DNA of 64,000 nt. Origin: Cryptosporangium sp044454545 (GTDB lineage Bacteria > Actinomycetota > Actinomycetes > Mycobacteriales > Cryptosporangiaceae). Position numbers and translations under genes: made by a program. The stretch is from positions 62,001-126,000 of the forward strand of contig NZ_JBITDV010000013.1 in assembly GCF_044454545.1 (NCBI RefSeq). The letters are read 5' to 3'. Under the pieces are notes generated by a model, which made no database searches, was not told the origin of the DNA, and was given only the letters and a program-made list of their open reading frames with translations. Positions 8,229-17,019 of this stretch are shown here, one piece after another (positions within the stretch are counted from its first letter, which is position 1; the number at the start of each line of letters is the position of its first letter).

Positions 8229-9989
8229 TCAGGTCGCGAGGGTGACGTCGGCGGTGAGGCCGAGCCGCAAGTGCCGGTCGAACTGGGCGCGCACTTCGTC
8301 GAGGCCGGCGGGCTGCCGCAGAAATCGGTAGGCGCCCATCTCCTCGCCGTCCTGGCCGCCACGGGCGATCTCCGCCGGACCGGCCGCGGACAGCTGCCCG
8401 AAGGCCGGATGGTCGGGATCGGTCGACTCGAAGCGCGGTACGACGCCGTCCGGACTGCAGTGCTCGCGGCGTAGACCGTCCGGGGCCGTCGGCGCGGAAC
8501 AGTGCCGCAGGAACCCGGGTGCGGCCCCGGTGAGCGTCACCGGACCGGCCAGGATGCTGTCGGCCGCGTCCAGCGTTCGTGCGTTCAGTCCCCCGAGGAG
8601 CGTGACCGCGTCGAACGTCACCTCGGCTCCGGTCGCGTCGATGTCGCCGTGGACGACGCTCTCGCTCACGGTCAGCGCCGCCCGGCCGGACCGGATCGGG
8701 CCGCTGACACAGCGGTGGATCCGGAGTGCGTCCGGTCCGGTGCTCACGACCCCACCGACCGTGCAGCCGGTCAGCACCAGCGCCGAGTCGTCGCCCGTGC
8801 TCACCGCACCTTCGACCCGGAGGCCGGCCAGCACCACCGCGCCGGCCACGGTGACGGATCCGTCGACGTACGGACAAGCGCCGTCGGCCGCGTAGACGAT
8901 CAACCGTTCGTCGCCGGCCGCGGTCAGGGTGAGCGATCCGCGGTGCGGCGCGTTGTCGGCGATCCGGATCACCCCGGTCCCGCCCCCGGCGGTCGCCCGG
9001 CGGGCGTCCCAGGCCCGGACGGCCTCGGCCAGGTCGTGGCCGGCCGTCACGACGAACTGCCAATTCGCGGACGCCGGGGGAGCCGCGCCCACCGCGTCCA
9101 GGAGGGAGCGGCGGTCACCGGGTCCGGCGCCGAGGTCGCCCCGGCCACCGAACGCGAGGTCGGCCCTGATCGCGGCGCTCGCGTCGAACGCGGTGCCCAG
9201 CGCGAACCGTCCGCGCACCGGGTCGACGGCGACGACGTCGGCGTCCGGCTGCCGCCAGATCCCCAGATTCGCGGTCCGGATCCGATCCGCCGGTACGGCC
9301 TGTCCGGCCAGCTCGATCCGCAGCACCCGGTCGAGGTCGCCCTCCCGGGCCAGGCGCCGCAGCGTGAGGTGGTCCAGCGCGACCGGCGGATCGGTGCGGG
9401 CGTAGAGCGGGCGGTCCCGGCCGCCCGGGTCGAACGTCCGGGCCCAGTGCCCGGGCGGGGCGACGCGCGGGTGCACGCCGTACATCGGCTGGGCTTCGGT
9501 GCGGTACACGTGGACGCGGACGTGGTTCGGGAGGTACGGGCCGCGCACGTCGGCCGTGCGGAGCGCGCGATCCTGGGGACGTGCCGGGTCGCGCAGGTCC
9601 GGCGTCCGCACCGCGTCCGGGCGGATCCGGCGCACGTGCTGCGTCATCGCGACCAGCGGGAGCGACTCGACCACCCGGGTCGGCCATCCGGTGGCGTTCC
9701 TGACGGCCCGCGCCAGTCCGGCGGCCGTGCCCTCGATCCGCCGGACGCGGACCGCGTCGGCCACCGAGGCGCGGGTCGTCCCGGCGCCGTCGTCGACGCC
9801 CAGCAACGCGCCGATCAGCGGCAGCACGTCGGCGGCGCAGGTTTCGACGAACCAGTTCGCGTAGGTCGCGTCGATACCGTCCCGGAGACGCTGGTACTCG
9901 GCCTCGACCGGCGCGAGCAACGACCGCAGCGGATGACCGAGTTCGGCATCGCGCCGGCGGTGTTCGGCCGGCAACAGCTCGTAGATCAT
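8229..9989 (-). CDS. Phage tail protein I-like / baseplate protein with C-terminal beta-helix-like region
   Basis: A 586-aa protein. ATG 9989 overlaps the upstream TGA (ATGA); the longer frame to 10376 is a shadow of that gene. Residues 1-110 (MIYELLPAEHRRRDAELGHP, then LRDGIDATYANWFVETC and LPLIGALLGV) match the P2 gpI-like tail protein start that links wedge to fibres. The C-terminal third has regularly spaced short strands (LTLTAAGDERLIVYAADG, then SVTVAGAVVLAGLRVEG and ALTVSESVVHGDIDATG), which suggests a right-handed beta-helix as in fibre or spike proteins. It likely connects the baseplate to host-recognition parts. Confidence 0.82.
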   Translation of the reverse strand: MIYELLPAEHRRRDAELGHPLRSLLAPVEAEYQRLRDGIDATYANWFVETCAADVLPLIGALLGVDDGAGTTRASVADAVRVRRIEGTAAGLARAVRNATGWPTRVVESLPLVAMTQHVRRIRPDAVRTPDLRDPARPQDRALRTADVRGPYLPNHVRVHVYRTEAQPMYGVHPRVAPPGHWARTFDPGGRDRPLYARTDPPVALDHLTLRRLAREGDLDRVLRIELAGQAVPADRIRTANLGIWRQPDADVVAVDPVRGRFALGTAFDASAAIRADLAFGGRGDLGAGPGDRRSLLDAVGAAPPASANWQFVVTAGHDLAEAVRAWDARRATAGGGTGVIRIADNAPHRGSLTLTAAGDERLIVYAADGACPYVDGSVTVAGAVVLAGLRVEGAVSTGDDSALVLTGCTVGGVVSTGPDALRIHRCVSGPIRSGRAALTVSESVVHGDIDATGAEVTFDAVTLLGGLNARTLDAADSILAGPVTLTGAAPGFLRHCSAPTAPDGLRREHCSPDGVVPRFESTDPDHPAFGQLSAAGPAEIARGGQDGEEMGAYRFLRQPAGLDEVRAQFDRHLRLGLTADVTLAT

Positions 9990-12289
9990 TCGCTCAGCCC
10001 CTGCACGGTGATCAGCTCCGGGGCGACCAGGAGCAACTCGGCCGGCGCCACCCCGTCCGGTGTGAGACGGGCCGGGAGGGCCGGCATCGTGGAGGTCAGC
10101 GAGGTGACCGACCTCAACCGCGGAAACGGCCCCGCGGGCCTCGGCGGGGGAGTCAGCCGAGCGGCGGCGTCCACTCTCCGGAGCGCCGTCAGCACGACGG
10201 CCCGGACGCCGGTCACGGTCTGCGCGGTGGTGAGGATCTCGGCCGTGGTCACCGGCTGGGCCAGGCCCCGTGCGGCGAACCCGAACCCGGTCCGCACGGC
10301 CGCGGCCACCGCGGTGAGGACGTCGGACGCCACGCGCGCGGGGTCGGGCAGCACCGCCAGCGCGACCAGGAACCACCGTTGTGTGCAGGCGGCGACGGTC
10401 AGGCCGGCGACGGGGCTGCCCGCAGCGGCCAGCGCGGCACCGAGAGCGGTGAGGTCGGCGCTGCCCGCGACCGTCAGATGCACGCGTCCGCCCGGCATCG
10501 GGGCCGCGCGGGCCTTGGCGACTCCCGGGAAGACCAGTGCGAACTCCTCGTGGTCGAGAACGCTGACCACCCGGTCGGGCTCACGGGCCCGGAGCGGAAT
10601 GACGCGACGGGTGGCCTCGGGGTCGTCCGCGTCGGCGCCGCCCGCGGCCGCCAGCGGGTTCGTGACCGCCCGCACGCCGAGCGGTCGTTCGGTGAGCAGC
10701 GTGAGCGCCCCGGCGGGAACGTTGGACGCGGCTCCGCCCCCGACCCGGTAGGTCGTCGTGAGGTTCTCGGTTCCGGTGGTGGGCCGGCTCCCGCGGACGC
10801 CGTCCCCGAACTCGATCAGGGCCCGCCCTTCCTCGTCGAGCCGGAAGACGAAGTGCCGATCGTCCGGACCGGAGCGGTAGAAGTTGTCCACCCGCGTCCA
10901 GGCGACTCCGTCGACGCGGACCGCCGGTGCTCCGCACAGATCCGCGCGGTGCAGCGGAAACCTCTGGTCGGGGCGGGCGGCGGCTCCGCTGCCGAGTACC
11001 TCGGTGACGGTCCGGCCGGCGGTGGCGGGAATCAGGTTCGCGTGCACACGCAGGCTGTCGGGCCGGATCGGCGTCCGCAGCACACGGTCGAGGACCAGCG
11101 CCGTGCGGTCGAGTCCGCGGACGGCGGACGTCACCGTGGCGAGTTGCCCGCAGGGCGCTCCGTCCCGGTCGAGGCCGGAGACCAGCACCCGGGTGCCGGG
11201 GTCGAGGTCGACCGGCCGGTCGAGCGTCAGGTCCGGACCGGGCACCAGGTCGGTGAGTGGGTCCTCGGCCAGTGGGAGCTCCTCCGCTCCCGCGTAGACC
11301 TGGATCTGGCGTCGATCGAGGCCGGTGAGGGTCAACGCCGGTGTCAGCGTGACGACCGTGGCCGGTCCGGTGATCGCGAAGTCGGCCAGGCTGCTCGGCT
11401 CCACCGTCGAGATCGTCCTGAGCTCGGTCTTCGTGCCCTGCTGCACGACCACCGGGGTGTTCGCGGCCAGCGTCGGGTGGTGGCCGTTCAGCGGCAGCGT
11501 GGAGGCGTTCACCACGAACCCGGGCCACTGGGTCGGCCGGTCTCCCGGCTCGTCGAGATATCCGGCCTTGACCGAGTCGGGCATCGCCCGCCAATCGGGC
11601 GCGTTGTACCCGAAGAGATCGGCACGGATCCGCAGCGCGTACACGCGCACCGGCGGGGAGCCGTCCGAGAACCCGTCGAGAGCTTCGGTCCACTCGATCC
11701 GCGTCCCGGGATTCGGACCGGCCGCCGGGATGACCGCACCGATCGTGCGCAGCGTCCACGGCGTGCCGTGGGCACCGCGGATCAGCAGCGCGTCGCCCGC
11801 CCGGAGTCCGGTCGAGGTCCCGGCCAGGCGAACGCCGGTGCTGCCGGGATCGATGCGCTGCGGTACGAAACGACGGAGCGAGAGCACGTTGTGCTCCGGC
11901 GTCGCGACCAGGTCGGCCGTGGTCTCGAACGCCTGCGGACCGGGGACGCTCTGCACCGGAGTACCCGCGGGCACCAGGACCGACGCCGCGGCGCCGGAGC
12001 GGTCGTCGACGTCGAAGGCCAGGTAAGTGGAGGCCGGCGCGGCCGTCCGGAACTCGGCGCCGACGGTGCGCCCGAGCGCGCGGATCGAACCGTCCTCGGC
12101 CGCGGTGGAGAGGTAGCCTTCGGCGGCGACCCGCTCGGTGTAGAAACCGATCACGTCGGCGACCAGCGCGAACGCGTCCAGCAAGGCGAGGGCGGGATCG
12201 TCGGACGGTGCCGCGGCCAGCAACGGCAGCCGCTCGTCGAGCGTCCGGCGCAGACGGGCGAGAACCACCCCGTGACGGTCAGACGACAT
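9986..12289 (-). CDS. Putative baseplate assembly protein, gpJ/gp6-like (second wedge protein)
   Basis: A 767-aa protein starting at ATG 12289, 11 bp inside the upstream gpJ gene. N-terminal residues 25-75 (ALALLDAFALVADVIGFYTE, then GYLSTAAE) are the helical baseplate-wedge signature. The central FGDGVRGSRPTTGTENLTTT and VGGGAASNVPAGAL motifs are typical of the baseplate J domain. The C-terminus is an alpha/beta module. This is the counterpart of one of the Afp11/Afp12 pair, homologous to T4 gp6. It builds the wedge ring around the hub. Confidence 0.88.
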   Translation of the reverse strand: MSSDRHGVVLARLRRTLDERLPLLAAAPSDDPALALLDAFALVADVIGFYTERVAAEGYLSTAAEDGSIRALGRTVGAEFRTAAPASTYLAFDVDDRSGAAASVLVPAGTPVQSVPGPQAFETTADLVATPEHNVLSLRRFVPQRIDPGSTGVRLAGTSTGLRAGDALLIRGAHGTPWTLRTIGAVIPAAGPNPGTRIEWTEALDGFSDGSPPVRVYALRIRADLFGYNAPDWRAMPDSVKAGYLDEPGDRPTQWPGFVVNASTLPLNGHHPTLAANTPVVVQQGTKTELRTISTVEPSSLADFAITGPATVVTLTPALTLTGLDRRQIQVYAGAEELPLAEDPLTDLVPGPDLTLDRPVDLDPGTRVLVSGLDRDGAPCGQLATVTSAVRGLDRTALVLDRVLRTPIRPDSLRVHANLIPATAGRTVTEVLGSGAAARPDQRFPLHRADLCGAPAVRVDGVAWTRVDNFYRSGPDDRHFVFRLDEEGRALIEFGDGVRGSRPTTGTENLTTTYRVGGGAASNVPAGALTLLTERPLGVRAVTNPLAAAGGADADDPEATRRVIPLRAREPDRVVSVLDHEEFALVFPGVAKARAAPMPGGRVHLTVAGSADLTALGAALAAAGSPVAGLTVAACTQRWFLVALAVLPDPARVASDVLTAVAAAVRTGFGFAARGLAQPVTTAEILTTAQTVTGVRAVVLTALRRVDAAARLTPPPRPAGPFPRLRSVTSLTSTMPALPARLTPDGVAPAELLLVAPELITVQGLSE

Positions 12290-14393
12290 CGCGGGCCTCC
12301 ACGAACCGGAAGTCGATCGACCCGCGCTCGGGCCGGTCCGGGTCGCTCGGGCAACGGGCGACCTCGGCCGGGCCGATCGGGATGCGGCCGGCGGCGGCCG
12401 TCGGCTCGGCCGGCCGGTCGAGACGACCGAAGCGGGGCCACTCGACGCCGGACACGCCCGGCACCGCCATCGCGGTCGACACGACTCGGCTGAGGTAGAC
12501 GGCTTCGCCGAGTCCCAGGGCGTCGGGGTCGAAGAACGCGGCGAACGCCTCGACCAGGCCGGCGTCGACGGCGCGGCGCGAACGCGGATCGGTCAGCCGG
12601 ACCAGCAGTTCGATCCCGAGCGGAACCGGAATCGCCGGCCGCACCTGAAGGTCCACATCGGCCAGCCGGAACGGCTGCAGGAACGCCTCGACACCAGCGA
12701 GGAAGCCGGCGTCGGCGGCGTGCCCCGCGACCCGGTCGACGGTCACCACCTCGGTGAACCAGGACCCGGTCCAGCGCCGGGAACCGACGGCTCGCCGGAC
12801 CTCCGGATGGCGCTCGGCGGCGGCCGCCCAGTCCGCGGACGTCACGGCTCGACGCCGATCGCGGTGCGCGACCGGCGCCCACCGCCGGACCTGCTCCATC
12901 GGCTCCGGTTCGCGGCCACCGTTCGCCGGCAGCGGGTTCCGGACGCTCAGCCCGGGAGGCGTCGCGGCGAGGTGGGCGAGGACACCCGCGCCGACGTTGC
13001 CCGCGGTGCCTCCGCCGAGCCGGTACTGGGCCGTGAACGACGTCCCGGGTTCGGGGCGTCGCCCGTACCGGCCGTCGCCGAACCGCACGAGGGCGTGCCC
13101 GTCGTCGTCCACTTCGACCACGCAGTGGTAGCTGAAACGGTCGCTGTCGAGCAGATCCGGGACGACTGTCCACACCCGGCCGTCACCACGGACGACGACA
13201 CGGGGGACCGGGCGGTCGGCGTCCGGGCCGCCGGAGCCGCTGCCGGGACCGCCGTGGGCGACGCCGTGGGCGACGCCGGTCCGGCTCAGGCGAGGGCGGT
13301 ACGGACCGGCCGCGGGCACGACCGGCGGAACCAGCGGCTCGGGCCCGACCGGGGCACCGTGCTCGGCCAGTACCACGTTCGCGTGAGCCACCGCGCCCGC
13401 GCCGGCGACCGCGAGCGGGAACGGCAACGCGTCGGCGGCCGTCCAGCGGACCCGGCTCCCACCCGGGGCCGGGACCGGGTCGCGGTCGAGCCGCACCGGC
13501 CAGCAGCGGACGCCGTCGTCCAGTACCAGTGCGTCGCCCCGACGCAGGCCGGCCGCCGCCGGAGTGGTGAGCGTGACGGCGTGGGCGCCCGCCGGGACCG
13601 GATCCGTCGTCGCCACCGGCAACGCGTTGCGGTCGGCCCGCACCCGCAGCGGCGTGAGCGTGGAGAAGAGCGTCGAACCGCTGTCGACGTCGGTACCGGC
13701 AGGCACCTCGATCGTCGTGTGCGAGGCGTCGGCGGTGAACACCAGCCAGGCCTGGGCTGCGGTGCCCTCCTGTATCGGGTAGTCGAGGAGCCGGGCGTGG
13801 CGACGGATCGAGATGCGTCGGCGCGCGGTCGCCAGGTAGGCCTCGGTGGCCACCGCGTCCTGGGCGTAGGAGAGCTGATCTCCGACGTACGCGAACAGTT
13901 CGACCAGCGTGACGCCCAGGTCGGCGGGGCTGAGATCGGTCCGGCCGGGCAGCAGCACGCTGAGCCGGTCGAGCATCGTCTGCCGTAAGCCGGCGTAGTC
14001 GCGAGCGAGGTAGCCGACGTGCGGCCCGTGCGTCGGCGGCGACGCGGCCGGGCCTTCGCGCGGTGGCGGGTGGCCGCCCGCCCCGAACGTGAACACCGCG
14101 GCGGCGAGGTCGGGGTCGAAGCCGTGGCGCAGCGGCTCGATCACCTCGAACCGGTACGCGGACCGGTCACCGCCGCTCACCTCGACGATCAGCGTCCGGA
14201 CGGCCTCCTGGTCGGGGCCCGACCGTGCGACGCCCCGGATACGGACCGGGTCGTTGGCGCCACCCGCGATGCGCAGCGCCGTGGCGTCCACCGAGGTCGG
14301 GACCGGAAGCCGACAGCGGACCCGCAGGGTGTCACCACTGCGGACCGACACCTCCTCGATCGCGTTGAGCCCGTCCGGGGCGGCCCCGCTCAC
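12279..14393 (-). CDS. Putative baseplate assembly protein, gpJ/gp6-like (first wedge protein)
   Basis: A 704-aa protein starting at GTG 14393, which overlaps the gp25 stop (GTGA). The in-frame extension to 14879 is antisense noise from the adjacent genes. It has a beta-rich N-terminal domain of about 120 residues. The wedge helices follow (LGVTLVELFAYVGDQLSYAQ, then AVATEAYLATARRR), then the J-domain motif FGDGRYGRRPEPGTSF with RLGGGTAGNVGAGVL. This is the Afp11-type wedge protein and directly follows gp25, the conserved eCIS order. Confidence 0.88.
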   Translation of the reverse strand: MSGAAPDGLNAIEEVSVRSGDTLRVRCRLPVPTSVDATALRIAGGANDPVRIRGVARSGPDQEAVRTLIVEVSGGDRSAYRFEVIEPLRHGFDPDLAAAVFTFGAGGHPPPREGPAASPPTHGPHVGYLARDYAGLRQTMLDRLSVLLPGRTDLSPADLGVTLVELFAYVGDQLSYAQDAVATEAYLATARRRISIRRHARLLDYPIQEGTAAQAWLVFTADASHTTIEVPAGTDVDSGSTLFSTLTPLRVRADRNALPVATTDPVPAGAHAVTLTTPAAAGLRRGDALVLDDGVRCWPVRLDRDPVPAPGGSRVRWTAADALPFPLAVAGAGAVAHANVVLAEHGAPVGPEPLVPPVVPAAGPYRPRLSRTGVAHGVAHGGPGSGSGGPDADRPVPRVVVRGDGRVWTVVPDLLDSDRFSYHCVVEVDDDGHALVRFGDGRYGRRPEPGTSFTAQYRLGGGTAGNVGAGVLAHLAATPPGLSVRNPLPANGGREPEPMEQVRRWAPVAHRDRRRAVTSADWAAAAERHPEVRRAVGSRRWTGSWFTEVVTVDRVAGHAADAGFLAGVEAFLQPFRLADVDLQVRPAIPVPLGIELLVRLTDPRSRRAVDAGLVEAFAAFFDPDALGLGEAVYLSRVVSTAMAVPGVSGVEWPRFGRLDRPAEPTAAAGRIPIGPAEVARCPSDPDRPERGSIDFRFVEARDVV

Positions 14394-14758
14394 GGCGTAC
14401 GGTGGAACACGGCGGTCGACACCGGACCGCTCGGACGGGGACGGAACGTCACGACGACGCGCAGCGTCGACTCGGCCTCGGGATCCGAGGTCACCTCCAC
14501 TCCGCGGATGTCGACGTCGTCCGAGAGCTGCTGGACGAGCGCACCGTGGATCAGCGTTTCGGACGCCGTGACGAGCGTGCCGCCGATCGGCTCGAAGATG
14601 AGCTGCAGCAGTCCGCTGCCGAACGCCGGCCGGTTCACCCGCTCTCCGGGTGCGACGAACAGCACCTGCTCGATCAGCGCCCGCGCGTACGCGACCTCGT
14701 CCACCTCGACGCTGCGTCCGCGGGCGTCGAGGCGGAACGGGAACCCGAGATGCGTCAT
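14390..14758 (-). CDS. GPW/gp25 family baseplate protein (Afp9-type)
   Basis: A 122-aa protein; ATG 14758 overlaps the PAAR gene stop (ATGA), and the ORF extension to 14938 belongs to that gene's other frame. It contains the gp25 signatures VAYARALIEQVLFVAPGERV, then NRPAFGSGLLQLIFEP, in which the Glu-Arg-Pro-Gly core helix pair contacts the sheath. It ends in a beta-strand module. In T4 and eCIS, gp25 primes sheath polymerisation on the baseplate. Size and position match the family. Confidence 0.93.
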   Translation of the reverse strand: MTHLGFPFRLDARGRSVEVDEVAYARALIEQVLFVAPGERVNRPAFGSGLLQLIFEPIGGTLVTASETLIHGALVQQLSDDVDIRGVEVTSDPEAESTLRVVVTFRPRPSGPVSTAVFHRTP

Positions 14759-15078
14759 CACTGCCCCTTGACCCGCGGTTGCACGACCGGGACGACGAGC
14801 GGCGTGCTGGTCGGCGTGCAGATGCTGACCCCGCCGCCCACCGCCACCGGGACGCCACCCACCCGGATCCGGGCGGCACCGGTGACCCACCGGGCCGTCA
14901 CGCACGGACCGTTGCCCACGGTCGGAGCGAACGTGCAACCGGCGATCGTGTAGACGTCCTGGACCGTGACGACCGGCTGCCCGCCGACGCGGACCCTCGG
15001 CGGTCCGGGGACGACCTGCGCGGGCGCGGAGTGGGCGCAGTTCGCGGCCGTCGCCACGGTCACGAGTTCGCCGGCCAT
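14758..15078 (-). CDS. PAAR-like spike tip protein (Afp10-type)
   Basis: A 106-aa protein from ATG 15078 (ATGA overlap with the OB-fold gene). It begins MAGELVTVATAANCAHSAPA and has repeated PRVRVGGQPV and ARIRVGGVPV turns with four to five Cys/His, a pattern of PAAR/DUF4280-like caps with a C-terminal VPVVQPRVKGQ strand. PAAR proteins sharpen the central spike. It lies between the spike and gp25 genes, as in other eCIS. Confidence 0.85.
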   Translation of the reverse strand: MAGELVTVATAANCAHSAPAQVVPGPPRVRVGGQPVVTVQDVYTIAGCTFAPTVGNGPCVTARWVTGAARIRVGGVPVAVGGGVSICTPTSTPLVVPVVQPRVKGQ

Positions 15079-15575
15079 CACATCACCTCCAGCGCGCCGT
15101 CGTTGATCGAGACGGTGGTGGCGGTGAGCGTCACTTTCGCGTTGCCGTTGACGAGCTCGATTCCGGACGACGAGAGACGCACGGTCAGCGGTGCGGGGAC
15201 CACCGGACTGCCGACGGCCAGGGACACGCCGCCGGAGTTGGGCGTGTCGTCGATCGTCAGCGTGACGCCGTCGGTGCGCAGGATCTTCTTCGCGGGCCCG
15301 TCGGCCTCCGGCAACACCTGATCCGGGCCCCAGAAGCAGCCGGTCCAGATCGGGAGGTTCGGATCGCCGCCCTCGAACTCCACCCAGATCCACGCCCCGA
15401 CCGGCGGCAACAGGGAGAGCCCGACACCGTCACCGGCGTAGGGCAGGCACGGGAGAGCCCAGCTCTTCCGGCCCTCGCCGAGCACGGCCGGGCAACTGAT
15501 GCGCAGCCGGTGCTGCTTCGAGTCGTCGGTGTTCTCGACCACCGTGCCGCGGTACTTGCCGTAGAACCTGTTCAT
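15078..15575 (-). CDS. Baseplate spike protein, gpV/gp5-like OB fold (C-terminal half of an Afp8/VgrG)
   Basis: A 165-aa protein from ATG 15575 (ATGA overlap). The first 100 residues are an OB-fold: YGKYRGTVVENTDDSKQHRL, then LLPPVGAWIWVEFEGGDPNL and PIWTGCFWG, very close to gpV/VgrG gp5 domains. The C-terminal part (LTIDDTPNSGGVSL, then GIELVNGNAKVTLTATTVSI) is a short beta-prism needle. With the gpD-like gene upstream it makes a split VgrG. Confidence 0.92.
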   Translation of the reverse strand: MNRFYGKYRGTVVENTDDSKQHRLRISCPAVLGEGRKSWALPCLPYAGDGVGLSLLPPVGAWIWVEFEGGDPNLPIWTGCFWGPDQVLPEADGPAKKILRTDGVTLTIDDTPNSGGVSLAVGSPVVPAPLTVRLSSSGIELVNGNAKVTLTATTVSINDGALEVM

Positions 15576-16711
15576 CGCCGCACCTCGGCGAGACCGGGCC
15601 GGACCAGGGTGAACTCTTGCCGGTGCAGGCCGTCCCGGAGCGTGATCGTGTGGGTCACGCGGACGATCCGGTAATCACCGTCATGTGGTCCGCCGGCCCC
15701 GAGCACACTGACGACGCCGGGCACCGGCAGCACAGCGCCGTAAGACGCGGTGTTGAGCACTCCGGTGAGCGTCACCGCCTCGGCCGTCGCGGCTCCGCGT
15801 CCGGTGGCCCACGTGGTCGCATCGCTCGTGCTCAAGCCACTCCGTCGGTACCGCTCGGACCGGATGTGGTCCGGATAGGTCTCCCAGAGCGGCACGTCTG
15901 AGCCTCGATGGTCGGACAACCCGACCACGTCCACGGTCACCGGCGAGCCGCTCTCGGGGTCCTGGAGCAGACCCTTCACCCGAACCGGGTACAGACCGTC
16001 CACGCGGACCCGGAGCCGCTCGGCGTTCGCCTGCTCGGGAGCGAACCGGATCGGCCCGGCCGCCCGGGGCAGTCCGGTCCGGCGTGGCCCCCAGTAGGCC
16101 GAGGGGGACTTCAGCCCGGGGTCGATCCGGAACACGAAGTCGTGGCGGGCCGCAAGGTCGAGCAGGTGCTCGAGGTCGGTGGACTGCTGGACCGGGACCT
16201 GGTGGTCGGTCGGCGCACTCGATCCCGGCGGTGGCGTGACGTCGGACCGGAGCCGGTACCGGGACGCGTAGCGGGCGAGGATCGTGTTCACGATCGCCTC
16301 CTCGTCCTGTCCCGGGTATTCGGCCGAGCGCTCTTCCCGGTCCAGAGCGACGGTCAGGTCTTCCCCGGTCAGCACCACCGTGATCGCGCCGTGTTCGTCC
16401 GCGGTCACCTCGCGGTGGGTGGTCACGCCGTCGAACAACGCGACCGGGGAGCCGTTCACGGCCAGCGAGAGGACCACGCGGTTGAACGGCTTCAGCTCGT
16501 CGTCGGAAATCTTGTCGAGCGCGGACCTGCGTCCGTCGGAGCCGGACCCGTCTTCCAGCGCGAGCAGAAGTTGGAACGCGGCCCGGCCGGACTCGGTCCG
16601 GGTCACACGCACCTCGCGAACCGACTGCAGGAACGACGGCGAGGGGCTCGCCGGTACGGTCGCGCCGATCGACATCGTGAGGAGGTCGGCGTAAGTGCCG
16701 TTGAGCCCCAT
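15572..16711 (-). CDS. Phage late control D/gpD-like hub protein (N-terminal half of split VgrG)
   Basis: A 379-aa protein; ATG 16711 overlaps the LysM gene stop (ATGA). It has the gp27/gpD layout: LLLALEDGSGSDGRRSALDK early strands, ITVVLTGEDLTVALDREERS, the hub motif EEAIVNTILARY, and DLEHLLDLAARHDFVFRIDP. It ends with a strand-rich domain (YRIVRVTHTITLRDGLHRQE). It would trimerise as the hub that carries the gp5-like spike encoded just downstream. Confidence 0.9.
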   Translation of the reverse strand: MGLNGTYADLLTMSIGATVPASPSPSFLQSVREVRVTRTESGRAAFQLLLALEDGSGSDGRRSALDKISDDELKPFNRVVLSLAVNGSPVALFDGVTTHREVTADEHGAITVVLTGEDLTVALDREERSAEYPGQDEEAIVNTILARYASRYRLRSDVTPPPGSSAPTDHQVPVQQSTDLEHLLDLAARHDFVFRIDPGLKSPSAYWGPRRTGLPRAAGPIRFAPEQANAERLRVRVDGLYPVRVKGLLQDPESGSPVTVDVVGLSDHRGSDVPLWETYPDHIRSERYRRSGLSTSDATTWATGRGAATAEAVTLTGVLNTASYGAVLPVPGVVSVLGAGGPHDGDYRIVRVTHTITLRDGLHRQEFTLVRPGLAEVRR

Positions 16712-17019
16712 CAGGCCGCTCCGGTCGGAAGCGGGATCGAGACGCGTGTGCCGAGGCGGTCCGGCGCGGTCAGCTCGTCGGGATGGATGACGAGATTCGC
16801 GTCGCAGACGCGCCAGTACTGCTCCGGATCGCCGAGATACCTGGCCGTGACCAGGTCGGGGCGGTCGCCACTGCCCACCGTGTGCTGGGCGACGACCGGC
16901 GTGGCACCGAGCGGCGGGAGGAGACGCCGCCGGAGGTAGCGGACCTCGCGCGTGCCTCCGGCCTCGTCCGGAATCGTGGCGGAGGCCTGCTCACACTGCG
17001 CGTAGCGTCCGTCGGTCAT
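16711..17019 (-). CDS. LysM-type baseplate adaptor (C-terminal half of Afp7-type protein)
   Basis: A 102-aa protein from ATG 17019 (ATGA overlap with the CIS tube gene). After a short leader, VAQHTVGSGDRPDLVTARYL followed by DPEQYWRVCDANLVIHPDEL forms a LysM-like alpha/beta unit, ending in VSIPLPTG. Gene X/LysM adaptors and the Afp7 C-terminus bind between hub and tube. Here the LysM unit is a separate gene, whereas Afp7 combines it with the N-terminal domain in one protein. Confidence 0.85.
   Translation of the reverse strand: MTDGRYAQCEQASATIPDEAGGTREVRYLRRRLLPPLGATPVVAQHTVGSGDRPDLVTARYLGDPEQYWRVCDANLVIHPDELTAPDRLGTRVSIPLPTGAA

Noticed and set aside
6338..8245. 635-codon plus-strand frame opposite the DUF6519 gene
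   Set aside because: Arg/Asp-rich antisense shadow typical of high-GC DNA; the minus strand has the recognisable DUF6519 start and an SD.
8502..12493. Two 700-codon plus-strand frames across the wedge genes
   Set aside because: No motifs and antisense to clear gpJ-type proteins.
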